A stretch of 64,000 nucleotides of DNA from Echinostoma caproni (taxonomy: Eukaryota > Platyhelminthes > Trematoda > Plagiorchiida > Echinostomatidae). This document shows positions 35,237-45,979 of this stretch, one piece after another (within the stretch, counting starts at the first letter, position 1; every line of letters starts with the position of its first letter). Under the pieces are notes generated by a model. It did no database searches and was not told where the DNA came from. It worked only from the letters and a program-made list of their open reading frames with translations. The stretch covers positions 4,559 through 68,558 of the forward strand of contig UZAN01040302.1 in the NCBI GenBank assembly GCA_900618425.1. The letters are read 5' to 3'. Position numbers and translations under genes: made by a program.

Positions 35237-37700
35237 TTGGGAAAAGTTGAGGAGGTGGCTGAAATCACAAGGAGTACAACAGGGATTATTATGCGACAGG
35301 AATCATGGCTGCATAAAGAAATTGTACAACTGGGTGGGTATAAATTGTATCGGGATAACCGTCCCACGAGTGTCCATAATCGAGGCGGAGGTGTTGCAAG
35401 TTACGTTAGCGACAACTGGAATGAATCAGCCGCTGTCATCTGCGAATACTCAAAGGATAAGATCATTTGTCACGTCATCGAATGTAAGCCTCGTTTTTTG
35501 AGTGGGTTTCGTTCCATATTTCTTGGAAACTTTTGCCTGTTATAAACAGCTTTCCTGACATTTTCCTCCCTTCATTATATCATGAACAAGGGAAACTTTG
35601 TGTGTATCTGTTGATTTTAACAGACATGATGTAACGTTCCTCACCACACTGGGTCTACAAAATTTGTTACATTTTCTTACTAGTCTCAATTCACAACTGG
35701 ATTTCGCTTTTACAAACAGACCGTAATTTCTGGGAGTCCAGAAACGTGCTCCTCTGAGCAGTTCAGATTATTACATCTTAAAAGTATACTTCACGGTATA
35801 CCACAAAACTAACCGGTACTCGTTTTTAAGAAGGCCGTCCAAAATAATGAGTCAAAGAAATCGTTCATCTTAGAAAGGTTAAGATCTCTGATTGCCCCAA
35901 CAAATTTTTCGGTGTTTCCCAATCAGAATCCTTCTGTCCCCTGTGAACATGTTAAAGACTACCTTAATTTTTGTTTGAACCAATATTACCTACTCGAAAC
36001 GGTCTTCATCCATGAAAACAGATATTTAGCACCACTTTTAATACAGCTACGCAGGCGGAAAGAACAGGCCTATAAACATGGACAAACAATCCATGTCAAG
36101 CGGCTTACAATTTCGATCAAGGCTGAAATAAATCAGTTGCATAAATTGTACATCGACACTGTCCTGGGAAACTCTAGTTGTCGTACCATTTGGAGAGCTA
36201 TCAACCACCTGTGTGATAGTACCTATAAAGACAAAAGGGAAATTGTCGACGTTGAAAGACTCAATTCCGAGTTTATTCCAGTCTCACAGTGCACTGCCCT
36301 GCCAGGCTTAGTCAGATCCACCCCAACACCAACTACTGAACCTACCACGGTCCTTCAACAGCTACTGAAAATAACAATGAATGAAGAACCTGGTCCGGAT
36401 GAACCCGTGGTACTCAATTTATGTGCGGACAATCTTTCAGCCCCATTGTCTAAAGTATTCATTGACTTTCTGATAAGCGAAAACATTCCTGATATTTGGA
36501 GACTAACCAACATAACTCCCGTTCCAAAAGAGGAACCTGGGAAGTATCGCCCCATCGCCTGCAGGTCAGTTATGCTGAAATTAGTTGAGAAGTGCTTGAT
36601 GCCGTGAGTTGTCACTGAGTCTGCCGAAGACGACAAACATCAATTTGCATATTGTTCTTCTCGAACAACATCTGATGTCGTTGCATACTTTGTTCATTCA
36701 ATAATTTCGGCACTAGATATGAAAAGTAAGGCCACCAGAATGTTCTTAGACCATAAAACCGCTTTCGACAGTCTTGGTCGATCGGTATTGCTCAAGTTCA
36801 TTACCGAAAGAGGTTTTAATCCAAACGTTAGCAGATTGATCCGCGATTATTTCACGAATAGAAGAAAGTTTACGTGCCTCAACGGTAAAAATCTTCCACT
36901 CGACCAGTTGCTTCAGGATTTCTCCAAGGCGCAACATTTTCCCCATTTTTCTTTTCCATGTATTTCAAACAATTTCCCTTTTCCTCCTGCGTTCATTGGT
37001 TGCAAATACGCAGATGACCTTATTTTAGTTGCAAAGCATCCACCCCTGAGGAGGCTTCAGCATTTTAAATCAAGCTAACCGACGTTGTTACTTGGTCCTT
37101 CCCCCGTTCCCTCTCATTGAATGCCTCTAAATGTCAGGATGTTGTGTTTTCCCTCGTGACAGATGTACCATATTCAGCCCTTATAGATGACTAACCCACA
37201 CTCTGCCAATCATAAACCTGTACCGTAATCAACCTTGACGTCACGTAATCACACAATTTATCATGGTCACTGCATGTTCAAAACATTCTACAAAGTTAGA
37301 AAGCTTTCGTATTTCTCACTCACATTGAGAATAATTTCTGTCCTCTACAAGCTGATTGTTAGGTTTGTGAATGCATGCATTCTCTCCCACTGGCTGTATT
37401 GCTCCCCATTGATTTTCCCCGGTATGTTGAAGAAAGACATTTGTTTACTGGTGAGATCCCTGAAACGCATCTCTGAATGTAATGGCATCGTTCGGGACAA
37501 ACTCGTGGATTCGATCATAGATAGACACATAGAAGCATGCGAAAATTTCACTATCAAAATACTCTCAGGTACTCACCACCCATTACACAACGAATTTTCA
37601 AAAGCTGTATCTACATTATACTCACTCTGAGGCCTCAAACTTTTATTTGCACGTACCCCTTAATTCTGTTCTGCCGTACCTAGCACGTCTACTTATTGAC
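35237..37700 (+). mobile_element. CR1-like non-LTR retrotransposon, second family (endonuclease plus RT), decayed
   Basis: Order along the element: APE endonuclease ESWLHKEIVQLGGYKLYRDN, GGGVASYVSDNWNES, ICEYSKDKIICHVIECKPR; a VDFNRHDVTFL remnant near 35610; the long linker ORF 35912-36607; RT start TPVPKEEPGKYRPIACRS, then DDKHQFAYCSSRTTSDVV, MFLDHKTAFDSLGRSVLLKF, and the catalytic YADD box as CKYADDLILV near 37006-37035. C-terminal pieces are HWLYCSPLIFPGMLKKDI, RSLKRISECNG, and NSVLPYLARLLIDKK near 37665-37705. The palm region between QFAY and YADD is partly replaced by unrelated-looking residues. It differs from the 23.4 kb element (AFDSLGRS versus AFDRLKH), so two CR1-like lineages are present. 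Confidence 0.8.
35912..36607 (+). CDS. Longest open frame: linker and RT N-terminus of the CR1-like element
   Basis: 231 codons open inside the element at 35237-37700. The first half is the Arg/Lys-rich region between endonuclease and RT (LLIQLRRRKEQAYKHGQ, INQLHKLYIDTVLGNSSCRT). The second half contains GPDEPVVLNLCADNLSAPLS (the family's GPDxIP...LCxxAxxxAxPL) and the RT 1 block DIWRLTNITPVPKEE then YRPIACRS. The frame stops at 36605-36607 (TGA) in the middle of the RT, and homologous residues continue right after (VTESAEDDKHQF). This is a retrotransposon pseudogene, not a host gene. Confidence 0.75.
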   Translation: MFPNQNPSVPCEHVKDYLNFCLNQYYLLETVFIHENRYLAPLLIQLRRRKEQAYKHGQTIHVKRLTISIKAEINQLHKLYIDTVLGNSSCRTIWRAINHLCDSTYKDKREIVDVERLNSEFIPVSQCTALPGLVRSTPTPTTEPTTVLQQLLKITMNEEPGPDEPVVLNLCADNLSAPLSKVFIDFLISENIPDIWRLTNITPVPKEEPGKYRPIACRSVMLKLVEKCLMP

Positions 37701-37919
37701 AAGAAGATAATTTCCACAGAATAGCGCGGCTGCTTCCTTCATTGTGAAACAGTATCCACTGCTTTCAGTTTCATTATGTATAATTTCGCAAATTGGAAAC
37801 CACAAGTACGGTGAAAATTCACCCATCCTGTAAAATGTAACTGTTATTCAATAAAAGAAAAGCAAATGGAAAATGATATTAGTAAATCCGTTACAGAGCC
37901 ATTTTCATCTCACTAAGAG

Positions 37920-38108
37920 AAAATTAACGATTGCTAAAATTTGAAGCATTGGGACCCTTTTATCCATTTCATCAATATAGTCATGAGATGTTAAGATTTC
38001 GTTTAATTTTCTTAATCGCTAACTTAAAACAAACAAGCATGCATATATCACATGGGGTTATTCAGTTATGGTGAATGAATGTGTACAAGCATTCAAAGAT
38101 TTTTAAAA
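37920..38108 (+). mobile_element. Penelope-like element short fragment
   Basis: gaagcattgggacccttttatcc near 37945 (shown here in part) matches the end of the 39.8-40.25 kb copy (aaaacattgggtcccc), and cacatggggttattcag near 38050 matches the same string at 39865. These are pieces of the same PLE in rearranged order. The fragment abuts the 3' end of a reverse-oriented PLE. Confidence 0.5.
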
Positions 38109-38109
38109 A

Positions 38110-39010
38110 ATTGAAGTAGAAGGTCAACTCTACGGTATGTGGATTGATTGTATCAAAAGCTTTTGTGCTCATAAGGTCGGGTGATGTAACCGAATAAGCA
38201 GCGCTTTACTAATTGCCAAGAGTTTAGAAATTGCGATTAGGTAAAAGTGGTCTGAAAGACGAATTGGGGTCAACTCTGTGTCTTGTTGTCATCAGATGTT
38301 TTGCAACAGATAACCCTAGATTTCTTCTGGTCGATTGACCATCAGCTGTGGGTTGCGTCATCAATTTCGCCAATCACTTTGGAATATGTTCAGCCATTCG
38401 TTGCGAGATTTAGCGGTTTGTTCTGCTTATGTATGCATCACAGCTACTGCAAGTGAACGGGTATATGGTGTTCAAACAGAACCGGTTTGCCAGCCATATT
38501 TAAGTTTTTCCAGATCAATTCTAGGAGTAGGGGCAATGAGTCTGAGTTGAGCAACTGGAAATGTACAGTCTGCAGCTGAACTCCACTGGTGGCACATATC
38601 ATTGTAAATGTGGTCTCCTTTGAACGCAAGCTTTAAGTAGATAGTCGTTTTGCGAACGTTTGGGATTAGCCTACCTTTTGGGAATGGTCTACTCTGAATG
38701 TCTATAAACCTTTCTGAGTAACCATTGTTGAGTAGTGTACTCCTCAGGAAATCCTCTTCTTCCTTTAGTGTTGGAACCAGTAGAAGACAAATACTGCGAG
38801 ATGTTAAAATTTCTTTTAAGTTCTTCAGTCGCTACAACGTAAAACAATCTGGTATTTATATAAGCAAGTTTTGACAGCTATAGTGGTAAAACGGACAATA
38901 GGCAGGGAAGCGGGGCAGAAGGTGGAATGGGAAATCGGTTTCATTGCGGTCTGACTGATTGTGACCTCACTAAACGCTAAACTCTTGGGGTTCATGTTAC
39001 ATAAGCAAAT
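38110..39010 (-). mobile_element. Penelope-like element, reverse copy (linker, GIY-YIG, joint sequence)
   Basis: Read from 39005 downwards: NMNPKSLAFSE (endonuclease C-terminus of a preceding unit), a joint containing ISQTAMKPISHSTFCPA, then RT thumb/linker LKEEEDFLRSTLLNNGYSER and IDIQSRP, then the endonuclease FTCSSCDAYISRTNR, stop, SQRMAEHIPK, and finally SVAKHLMTTRHRVDPNSSFR with AQKLLIQS near 38130. Each block has a partner in the forward copy at 39040-39760, so the two form an inverted pair about 30 bp apart. The YIG motif is YIS here. Several stops; pseudogene. Confidence 0.75.
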
Positions 39011-39039
39011 GTAAAATATAAAATTCAGGTGGGCATCAG

Positions 39040-39760
39040 ATGGAACCTTGCAAAGATCCATTTATCTGTACACTACATGGAGTGAACAATATCTACAATT
39101 TGCCAGTTTCGCTCCTGTGGCTCACGAAAAAGGGCTGGTGAAGACTCTATTCCTTCGTGCCAGTTGCTCAATTGACACTATCCAAGAAGAGGGGGACGTT
39201 TTACGAAGGACGCTCCTGGATAACGGTTATCCAGAGAAATTTATTGATGTGCATAGCAGACACCGGTTGATCTCTTCTACGAAGTACCGAATAAGAGTAT
39301 CTTCCTCAGACTCGCCTTTACAGGTGATCAGATAATGAACGAAGTGCGTCAAAAGCTCAAAGCGGTATTGATACCGTACACCCAAAGACTACGTTCAGAC
39401 AATCGAAAACAGAACCAGCCCAGTAATTCTGCTTCACATATCGTCCACCAGTTCACCTGCAGTTGCGGTGACACTTACATCGGCAGAACGAATGGGCCCC
39501 TGGCACAGCGGATGTCTGAACACACTCCCAAGTGATTGGTACAATCGATGACGTAACAAAATCGTACAGGTCAAACTGTTAAGAGAAATTCAGGGTAATT
39601 AATCGCAAAACAGCTTATGGCAACTGGATACATCGTTGACCCACATTTTTGGTTCAGGCTGTTATTACGTAACATGAACCCTAGAAGTTTAGCGTTTAGC
39701 GAGGCGTTGTTAATCAATATACGTAACCCAATCTTATGCGCACAAAAGTTTCTTACACAA
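39040..39760 (+). mobile_element. Penelope-like element, forward copy (RT thumb, linker, GIY-YIG)
   Basis: Order: QRSIYLYTTWSEQYLQFASF, HEKGLVKTLFLRAS, then IQEEGDVLRRTLLDNGYPEK and FIDVHSRHRLIS, a frame change, NEVRQKLKAVLIPYTQRL, HIVHQFTCSCGDTYIGRTNG with LAQRMSEHTPK, a stop, and the C-terminal half VDPHFWF..NPRSLAFSEALLINIRNPILCAQK (shown in blocks; Glu present). The CxC, YIGR and RMSEH motifs of the PLE GIY-YIG domain are intact; the frame is not. The reverse-oriented partner at 38110-39010 shares every block. Confidence 0.75.
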
Positions 39761-39762
39761 TC

Positions 39763-40247
39763 AGTCAGACTGCCATGAAATTAATTTCGCATTCCACCCT
39801 CTGCCCCGCTTTCCTGACTATTGTCCGTTTTACCTATATAGCTGTCAGAACTTGCTTATATAGCACATGGGGTTATTCAGTTGTGGTGAATGAACGTTTA
39901 CAACCATACAAAGATCACTAAACAATTTGAAACACTTTTACAGGATTATAACTCAGTCCCTCCACATCTCTGTGTAACTCACGAAGTAGAAACCAACAAC
40001 GCTCTAGCGTTCCTAGACATAAAAGTCACGAGGCGAACAAATGGGACAGTACAACGCTCAATTTACCGACAAGCGACATGGAATGGCCAATACCTACACT
40101 TTTCCAGCTTTTCACCCTGGCTTACAAACGTGGCCTTTCGAAAACCCTATTTTATTGGGGGAGAAACATTTGTTCTCCAAACATACCAAAGGAACTTAAA
40201 ACATTGGGTCCCCTTTATCCAATTCGGTAGCACCGATAGAAGACAAA
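39763..40247 (+). mobile_element. Penelope-like element, next tandem unit, cut by the assembly gap
   Basis: Directly follows the endonuclease end of the preceding copy. It starts with the joint ISQTAMKLISHSTLCPAFLT, then reads CLYSTWGYSVVVNE where a PLE RT would have YVDD, then KQFETLLQDYNSVPPHLCVT, HEVETNNALAFLDIKVTRRT, NGTVQRSIYRQATWNGQYLH. The LAFLDIxVTRRxNGTVQRSIYR block is the strongest RT-thumb match in the window. The frame is open from about 39890 to the gap. The head-to-tail joint at 39763 resembles tandem PLE units. Confidence 0.7.
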
Positions 40248-41164
40248 NNNNNNNNNNNNNNNNNNNNNNNNNNNNNNNNNNNNNNNNNNNNNNNNNNNNN
40301 NNNNNNNNNNNNNNNNNNNNNNNNNNNNNNNNNNNNNNNNNNNNNNNNNNNNNNNNNNNNNNNNNNNNNNNNNNNNNNNNNNNNNNNNNNNNNNNNNNNN
40401 NNNNNNNNNNNNNNNNNNNNNNNNNNNNNNNNNNNNNNNNNNNNNNNNNNNNNNNNNNNNNNNNNNNNNNNNNNNNNNNNNNNNNNNNNNNNNNNNNNNN
40501 NNNNNNNNNNNNNNNNNNNNNNNNNNNNNNNNNNNNNNNNNNNNNNNNNNNNNNNNNNNNNNNNNNNNNNNNNNNNNNNNNNNNNNNNNNNNNNNNNNNN
40601 NNNNNNNNNNNNNNNNNNNNNNNNNNNNNNNNNNNNNNNNNNNNNNNNNNNNNNNNNNNNNNNNNNNNNNNNNNNNNNNNNNNNNNNNNNNNNNNNNNNN
40701 NNNNNNNNNNNNNNNNNNNNNNNNNNNNNNNNNNNNNNNNNNNNNNNNNNNNNNNNNNNNNNNNNNNNNNNNNNNNNNNNNNNNNNNNNNNNNNNNNNNN
40801 NNNNNNNNNNNNNNNNNNNNNNNNNNNNNNNNNNNNNNNNNNNNNNNNNNNNNNNNNNNNNNNNNNNNNNNNNNNNNNNNNNNNNNNNNNNNNNNNNNNN
40901 NNNNNNNNNNNNNNNNNNNNNNNNNNNNNNNNNNNNNNNNNNNNNNNNNNNNNNNNNNNNNNNNNNNNNNNNNNNNNNNNNNNNNNNNNNNNNNNNNNNN
41001 NNNNNNNNNNNNNNNNNNNNNNNNNNNNNNNNNNNNNNNNNNNNNNNNNNNNNNNNNNNNNNNNNNNNNNNNNNNNNNNNNNNNNNNNNNNNNNNNNNNN
41101 NNNNNNNNNNNNNNNNNNNNNNNNNNNNNNNNNNNNNNNNNNNNNNNNNNNNNNNNNNNNNNNN
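40248..41164. other. Assembly gap (917 N)
   Basis: Run of N inside a PLE nest. Open frames drawn across it are artefacts. Confidence 0.99.
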
Positions 41165-41312
41165 GAAATCCGGTGTTCCATTTTCGGCACCACCGATCGA
41201 TCTTTTCCGTTCCCTATGTTACCTATGTGTTTCCAGTATCTCTTATCTTCTTCCTGAAAATTCACCGAAACCTTGCCCATAAAATTAATAAAATTTATTA
41301 TTATTATTATCA
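41165..41312 (+). mobile_element. 3' tail of a retroelement after the gap
   Basis: A short 3' UTR-like stretch ends in ATTAATAAAATTTATTATTA repeats (about 41283-41312). Such an ATT-type poly-repeat tail is typical of non-LTR elements. The coding part, if any, is in the gap. The caccaccgatcgat near 41191 resembles caccgatagaag just before the gap, so it may instead belong to the PLE. Confidence 0.4.
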
Positions 41313-41314
41313 TG

Positions 41315-43350
41315 CTTATGGTATTAAACCTACAACACTTGATTGTTTTACACTTTTTACTGGTACTCTGAATCAGTATTATTTCAAAAAGCACATCATA
41401 CAAGGTCCAAGATTGAGCAAGAAAAAAGTAAATAATTTCAAAGAAATTTTCTTCATCGAATTGTTGCTAAGTTCATCCATATGCCACTTTTTATTTTGCT
41501 CCACCTTTTACGCTTGAGCATTGCGGAAGTCCGTGGGTCAGCTCCAGCAGGCATTTTGCAGCGGTAACCTGTTTTGTTTGCATCGACTCAATTGGAGTGT
41601 CCTACAGAGTCTCACTCTGAAACCATTTTCTACTCAACTCTCAATCATTATGCGTTCCAGATTGATTCGTGTAGCTTGAAAACGGATTTTCTTGGATAGC
41701 ATCGCTTTTCCTCACTAGTTTGCCCGCACAAAATGAAGACCACACGCATTGGTGGTCAGATTTATTATGTTCCTTCCAAAAATCGAACAATACTCCTTTT
41801 TTCAAGCTTTTTCAAGCTTCGGCTTGAATGTGAGAACTATAATACGAAAAATTTACCATTTACAGCTCTCCGTATTTTTCTAGTCCAGAAATTGGGTCAA
41901 ACGGTTTCCCTGATAATTCAGCATAATTACGTTTTGCTCTCCATCTAAAAATGATTGTTTCATGTGAAAGTTTGTTGTAAGATTGCCCAGAAAGAGCAAC
42001 GAACAACTCCATGGTCCCTGTTGGAACTTGTCAGAAACCATATTGTCTGTGCCCGGTTATAGAATTTTAGGTATGACCACAGAGCATTGTATTTGGATGT
42101 TACGAAGTAATGAATTAAGATAAGTATCTTTGTCAAGCCCTGGGATCTACAGTTGGCAATAACCGGGTAAGACATTTTGTGTTGATGAAATAGAATCATC
42201 AAATTGTTTTTCTAAAATAACAATGAGCCCGTTAACAATTTTTATCCAAATTTAACAGCGTTTGCTCGTCAACTTAAAGCGTCTTAACAAGTTGGAAACG
42301 CAATCAATTAGCTGCAAGTGATAATCTTTCTATTACCGACTCAATGCTTGATGTCTCGTGACGTAGTGTGCCAAAAACACACAAAACGAAAACAGAATGA
42401 CGCGCAGGAACAACAACTAGTGCGTTTCGTGCTTTCATGGTTTTAAATGACAAAGATACCGGTAACAGCACTGTTTCCTTCAGCTTCGTAGGAAATGAAA
42501 AATCGGTGTAACGAGTTTTACTTGCTCCTCATCTATTGTTTGGGGTAAACGTGACAACTCTGATAAGATAAACTCGATTTGTTATTGAGACAAGTTGGAA
42601 ATGGAGTATCTGGAAATGTTAGTAAAATAAATTGAATATATAGTGACAAAACTCTATATGATGATAGGACTGTATTAACCGAAATCACACCTCTTGGTTT
42701 TATGATATCATATCCACATTAGATCGTCATTTTTGTTGGAACTAAGTCGAATAGATAAATTTATATCACATCAAGACATTTGAGACTTGATATGAAATTC
42801 ATCCTAGCAGGAACACGGGGAAAAATAGAGCTCCTCAGACAACATTTTAAAACAATCTGTCTTTTAGGGATGGTATATGGACCAGAAAATTGGAATAGGA
42901 GAGCTAAATTTTACAGTCGGAAACGTACAAGTAGCAATCTGAGTTTGTTGAAATTTTTTTCATTTGATTGAAACATCCGGTTTGGCCGAACATATCAGAT
43001 TTTATGCTTGTGTGTATGTAAGTAGGTAGGATTACTTACTGCGTGCATAGTTCAGTAGATGAGAGTAACAAGAATCTACTGAATAATCCCATCGTGACGT
43101 TAAGAAAACACTGTGTCGAACAAAAGTTGATGGGGTAATATATTTCTCGCACTAATACAGTTATAAATAAGGTTCAAAATTGTCAAACTAGTGTAATGGT
43201 ATAATGTAATGGATAGTACTGGTCGATTGTGATCTTGTGATATGTGGTTTGAACATGAAAGGACGGAGTTTTAGTTGTTGTTTTTGCTGTTGTGTGGTTT
43301 GGAAACGTTCATAGTTGATGGCCTCAGGAAGCTGTTATATTTCTGATCTC
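41315..43350. other. No gene recognised
   Basis: AT-rich. The frame 42780-42971 (+) and the reverse frame 41960-42202 have no recognised domain. Confidence 0.5.
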
Positions 43351-43352
43351 TT

Positions 43353-43503
43353 CCCCTGGGTCATGTCAAAGGTCACGGTCGTTTCGGTCAACTTCGTCAG
43401 GTTGAAGTCATGGTGGGCTAAGGGACTGGACGAATCGCTTTTGAGAACAAAGCAATGGATTGAGTAGGCGAATAACCATCGCATGGGCTGTAGCAAAGTT
43501 CCG
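43353..43503 (-). mobile_element. Inverted copy of the PLE 3' end
   Basis: The reverse complement aligns with 44100-44240. It encodes FATAHAMVIRLLNPLLCSQK against HFATAHAVAVRLLNPFLCSQ in the body, and both end in the non-coding catgacccagggg. Reading along it, about 12 bases near 43395 are extra. Both arms share His where other copies (25.6, 39.7, 54.0 kb) have Glu. An inverted 3' piece placed 5' of the body is a recognised Penelope arrangement. Confidence 0.75.
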
Positions 43504-43517
43504 TCCGCTGACGAAAC

Positions 43518-44210
43518 CTAGTTCAAATCCTTGCCTATCGAGCAAGCAGACTTAGTTCAAGAGACTGTTTACCTCAGGAACTGGAAAGTACGAAGCAAAC
43601 ACTATTTGAAAACCATTATCCGGAACGATTCGTTTTGAAGTCTTTGAAAGACCGGCCTCCGAGAACACCACTGACAAAAGTTGAAAGAAAAGAACTAGTC
43701 ATGAGACGTTATTTTAAAGGAGCTTATAGGGCTCAGTTACCAAGACGCCTTCAAGAAAAGGCCATCCCTCGTACTTTCCCTGCTGCAACGCTACGTACTC
43801 AATTCACAATCCGTAGAATGGCTTTTGTAAATCTTAACGATACATTGTCTATCCTCTCCTCATTTATGAGCATTTACCACTTTTTTTGCTTATGCTCGGC
43901 AAGTTATGTAGGTAGAACGATCAGAAAACTGTCGCAAAGAATTAAGGACCACAAACCGGCCTGGTTGAGTATGGGCATAGGGAAAATGATTACAAGTGCA
44001 GTGGTAGAACACCTTGCAGACCGGGGTCATTTAGCAAACGAGGACGTATTCAACGTGATCTACAAAGTACCACCAAACCCATTCAAACCTATTCGTCAAC
44101 GGCACTTTGCTACAGCCCATGCGGTGGCTGTTCGCCTACTCAATCCATTCCTTTGTTCTCAAAAGCGATTCAACCAGTCATTTCGCTTACCCTTACCTCA
44201 GCCGACCTAA
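43518..44210 (+). CDS. PLE GIY-YIG endonuclease ORF (partial, intact frame)
   Basis: The frame is open from just after a TGA (43515-43517) to TAA at 44208-44210, about 230 codons. There is no clear start; the first ATG lies well inside and a TTG is at 43635. Order: PQELESTKQTLFENHYPERF (linker), RRLQEKAIPRTFPAATLRTQ, FFCLCSASYVGRTIRKLSQR with IKDHKPAWL (GIY-YIG N-terminus: CxC, YVGR, R, H), SAVVEHLADRGHLANEDVFN, VIYKVPPNPFKPIRQRH, FATAHAVAVRLLNPFLCSQK. The Glu of ATAEA, probably the catalytic acid, is His, which predicts loss of nicking activity. It is the only intact PLE reading frame of this length here. The same His occurs in the inverted arm. Confidence 0.7.
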   Translation, partial: LVQILAYRASRLSSRDCLPQELESTKQTLFENHYPERFVLKSLKDRPPRTPLTKVERKELVMRRYFKGAYRAQLPRRLQEKAIPRTFPAATLRTQFTIRRMAFVNLNDTLSILSSFMSIYHFFCLCSASYVGRTIRKLSQRIKDHKPAWLSMGIGKMITSAVVEHLADRGHLANEDVFNVIYKVPPNPFKPIRQRHFATAHAVAVRLLNPFLCSQKRFNQSFRLPLPQPT

Positions 44211-44240
44211 ATGACCGTGATGTTTGGCATGACCCAGGGG
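43518..44240 (+). mobile_element. Penelope-like element body: linker and GIY-YIG endonuclease
   Basis: 5'-truncated unit that begins in the RT thumb/linker and runs to the conserved 3' end. The inverted 3' arm is 15 bp upstream. The coding part is the CDS at 43518-44210; the last 30 bp are 3' UTR shared with the inverted arm. No RT palm is present. Confidence 0.75.
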
Positions 44241-44244
44241 CGCA

Positions 44245-45975
44245 GACTGTATCAGCCCGAGGAAAAAGTTGCTAAAAACAAGCTTTATTCATCAAAATGT
44301 TTTTCTCAAGAATCTGGCAAAATCGAGGTGAAGTTAGTTTAGCTGATTGTATACACTTTAACAGTCTTATGTATGTGTTTTTTCATTCACCTAAATCCTA
44401 CTGTTTTCTTACTAAAACGCAAACGATGATTGTGACTGTTGAGACGTCAAACTTACGATATTAACAAACGAGTCAATTCAATTCTCGATCCATAACCGTG
44501 AACTGATCAGTGGTTGTATTTTGCAACTTCCATGTCAATCGCATACATATTTGGGTTTATCAGAACTGTTCACCATACCATCTAGAAAACCCAAGGTGGA
44601 TCTCATCCACACATCAGCGAAGAACGTTGTGTACTGGCTTCCTATACTTCACATCACAGATTTAACTGAGTGCTGAACTGCCTGTTACCAGATAGACGGT
44701 TCCGCATCTTTCCAATCCCCTGGAAGACTGACATCTGGTAGAATTCGTGAATGCAGTAATCTCTGATATCTGGCCTCTAGCATGCTGCCTCTATTCACTT
44801 TGTAGTCACCTTGACACACAAACTTGACCAATGATCTGCAAACTATTACACCAGAAGTAATTGACAAGTGCAGTGCAACGATTATCCTGACCGGGAATCA
44901 AGAGCCCTTATTTTGAAACACGTGACTGACTACACATTGCACTGGAAACCAGAGTTTGAATTACTGTTGGGCGTGGCGGTTGTTGTGACGGTGTTAACAA
45001 TAACTGAAGCAGTGCTAATTAGAGTTCCCAACTCAGTGATCTAAGCAAGTTTTATATGAGAATGAAAATAGTATCCCAAAGTGGTAAAATCAAACAGTGA
45101 TTCACTACTGACAGGTATTTCTAAACCCGCGAGATGAGCATTGTTGCAGCTGATACACGGACTAACGTGCAAATTTTCTGAGTTTGCCAAGTGTGTTCTT
45201 TGCGGTCCGAAAAGGCACATGTAATTTAATGACCGTATGACTTTCATCGGTATCAACAAAGACGGTGAGCCTTACGGCCAGCTTGAGTAATGTATACTAC
45301 ATCGGTACTTCACCTGATTAATGGACAGATGATGAAGAGTACAGGTTTCGACCACCGTGATTAGTTGAGATGATGCAATGACGCTGCTCAATTAGGAAGA
45401 AAAGACAAAGATTTGAAGAGCATCTTGAGGAAAAATCAATTGTATGACCAACAAAAAACTACGTAGTCAGAAGCGAACCAGGGGTACTAAGTTCACGATT
45501 ACGGCATACAGTTTCACAAATGAAGCACACCATCGGGCCGAAAGGTTATTAACGGATAAATTGGTGATTTGAACACAAACGTCTCCGGACAATTTACCAA
45601 TCGCTCAGAGCATTCTTTTTTACCAGTTTTGTACCTCAAACGTGAAGTGTACCAGAATCCTTAGTCAGAGGTTTTCCAATCCGCACGTGCCTCATTTTAC
45701 TAACATGAATGAACAACCACTAACCACACTTAATAATTGAACTGACATTAAGTATGAGGAAAAACACTAGACGAAAAATCAAACTTTTCCAAAAGCTTCT
45801 ATATGTTTGCCAATCAAACCCAGGACTATAAAGAATCAATGTGAGCTACCAGAACTTACAGATATTGATCAAACTCGTGCAACATCACTCTTATTTTGGA
45901 AATATATTTCAGTCTCCAATATCGTACTTGTATGATAATGGCTATGGGTAAAGTATATTTATTCCTAATTTTATC
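44245..45975. other. No gene recognised
   Basis: Unique-looking spacer between the PLE and long repeat D. Reverse frames at 44685-44867 and 45041-45259 have no recognised domain. Confidence 0.5.
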
Positions 45976-45979
45976 TCCC

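Noticed and set aside
39890..41257. Forward 455-codon frame
   Set aside because: Most of it is the N gap; only the first 119 residues are real sequence and belong to the PLE.
40147..41403. Reverse 418-codon frame
   Set aside because: Created by the N gap.
43380..43400. Reverse-strand CTGACGAAGTTGACCGAAAC inside the inverted PLE arm as a further hammerhead
   Set aside because: Core and GAAA are present, but the cleavage position would be G, stem II is only two pairs, no stem I forms at the right distance, and the CTGACGA is not conserved in the other arm.
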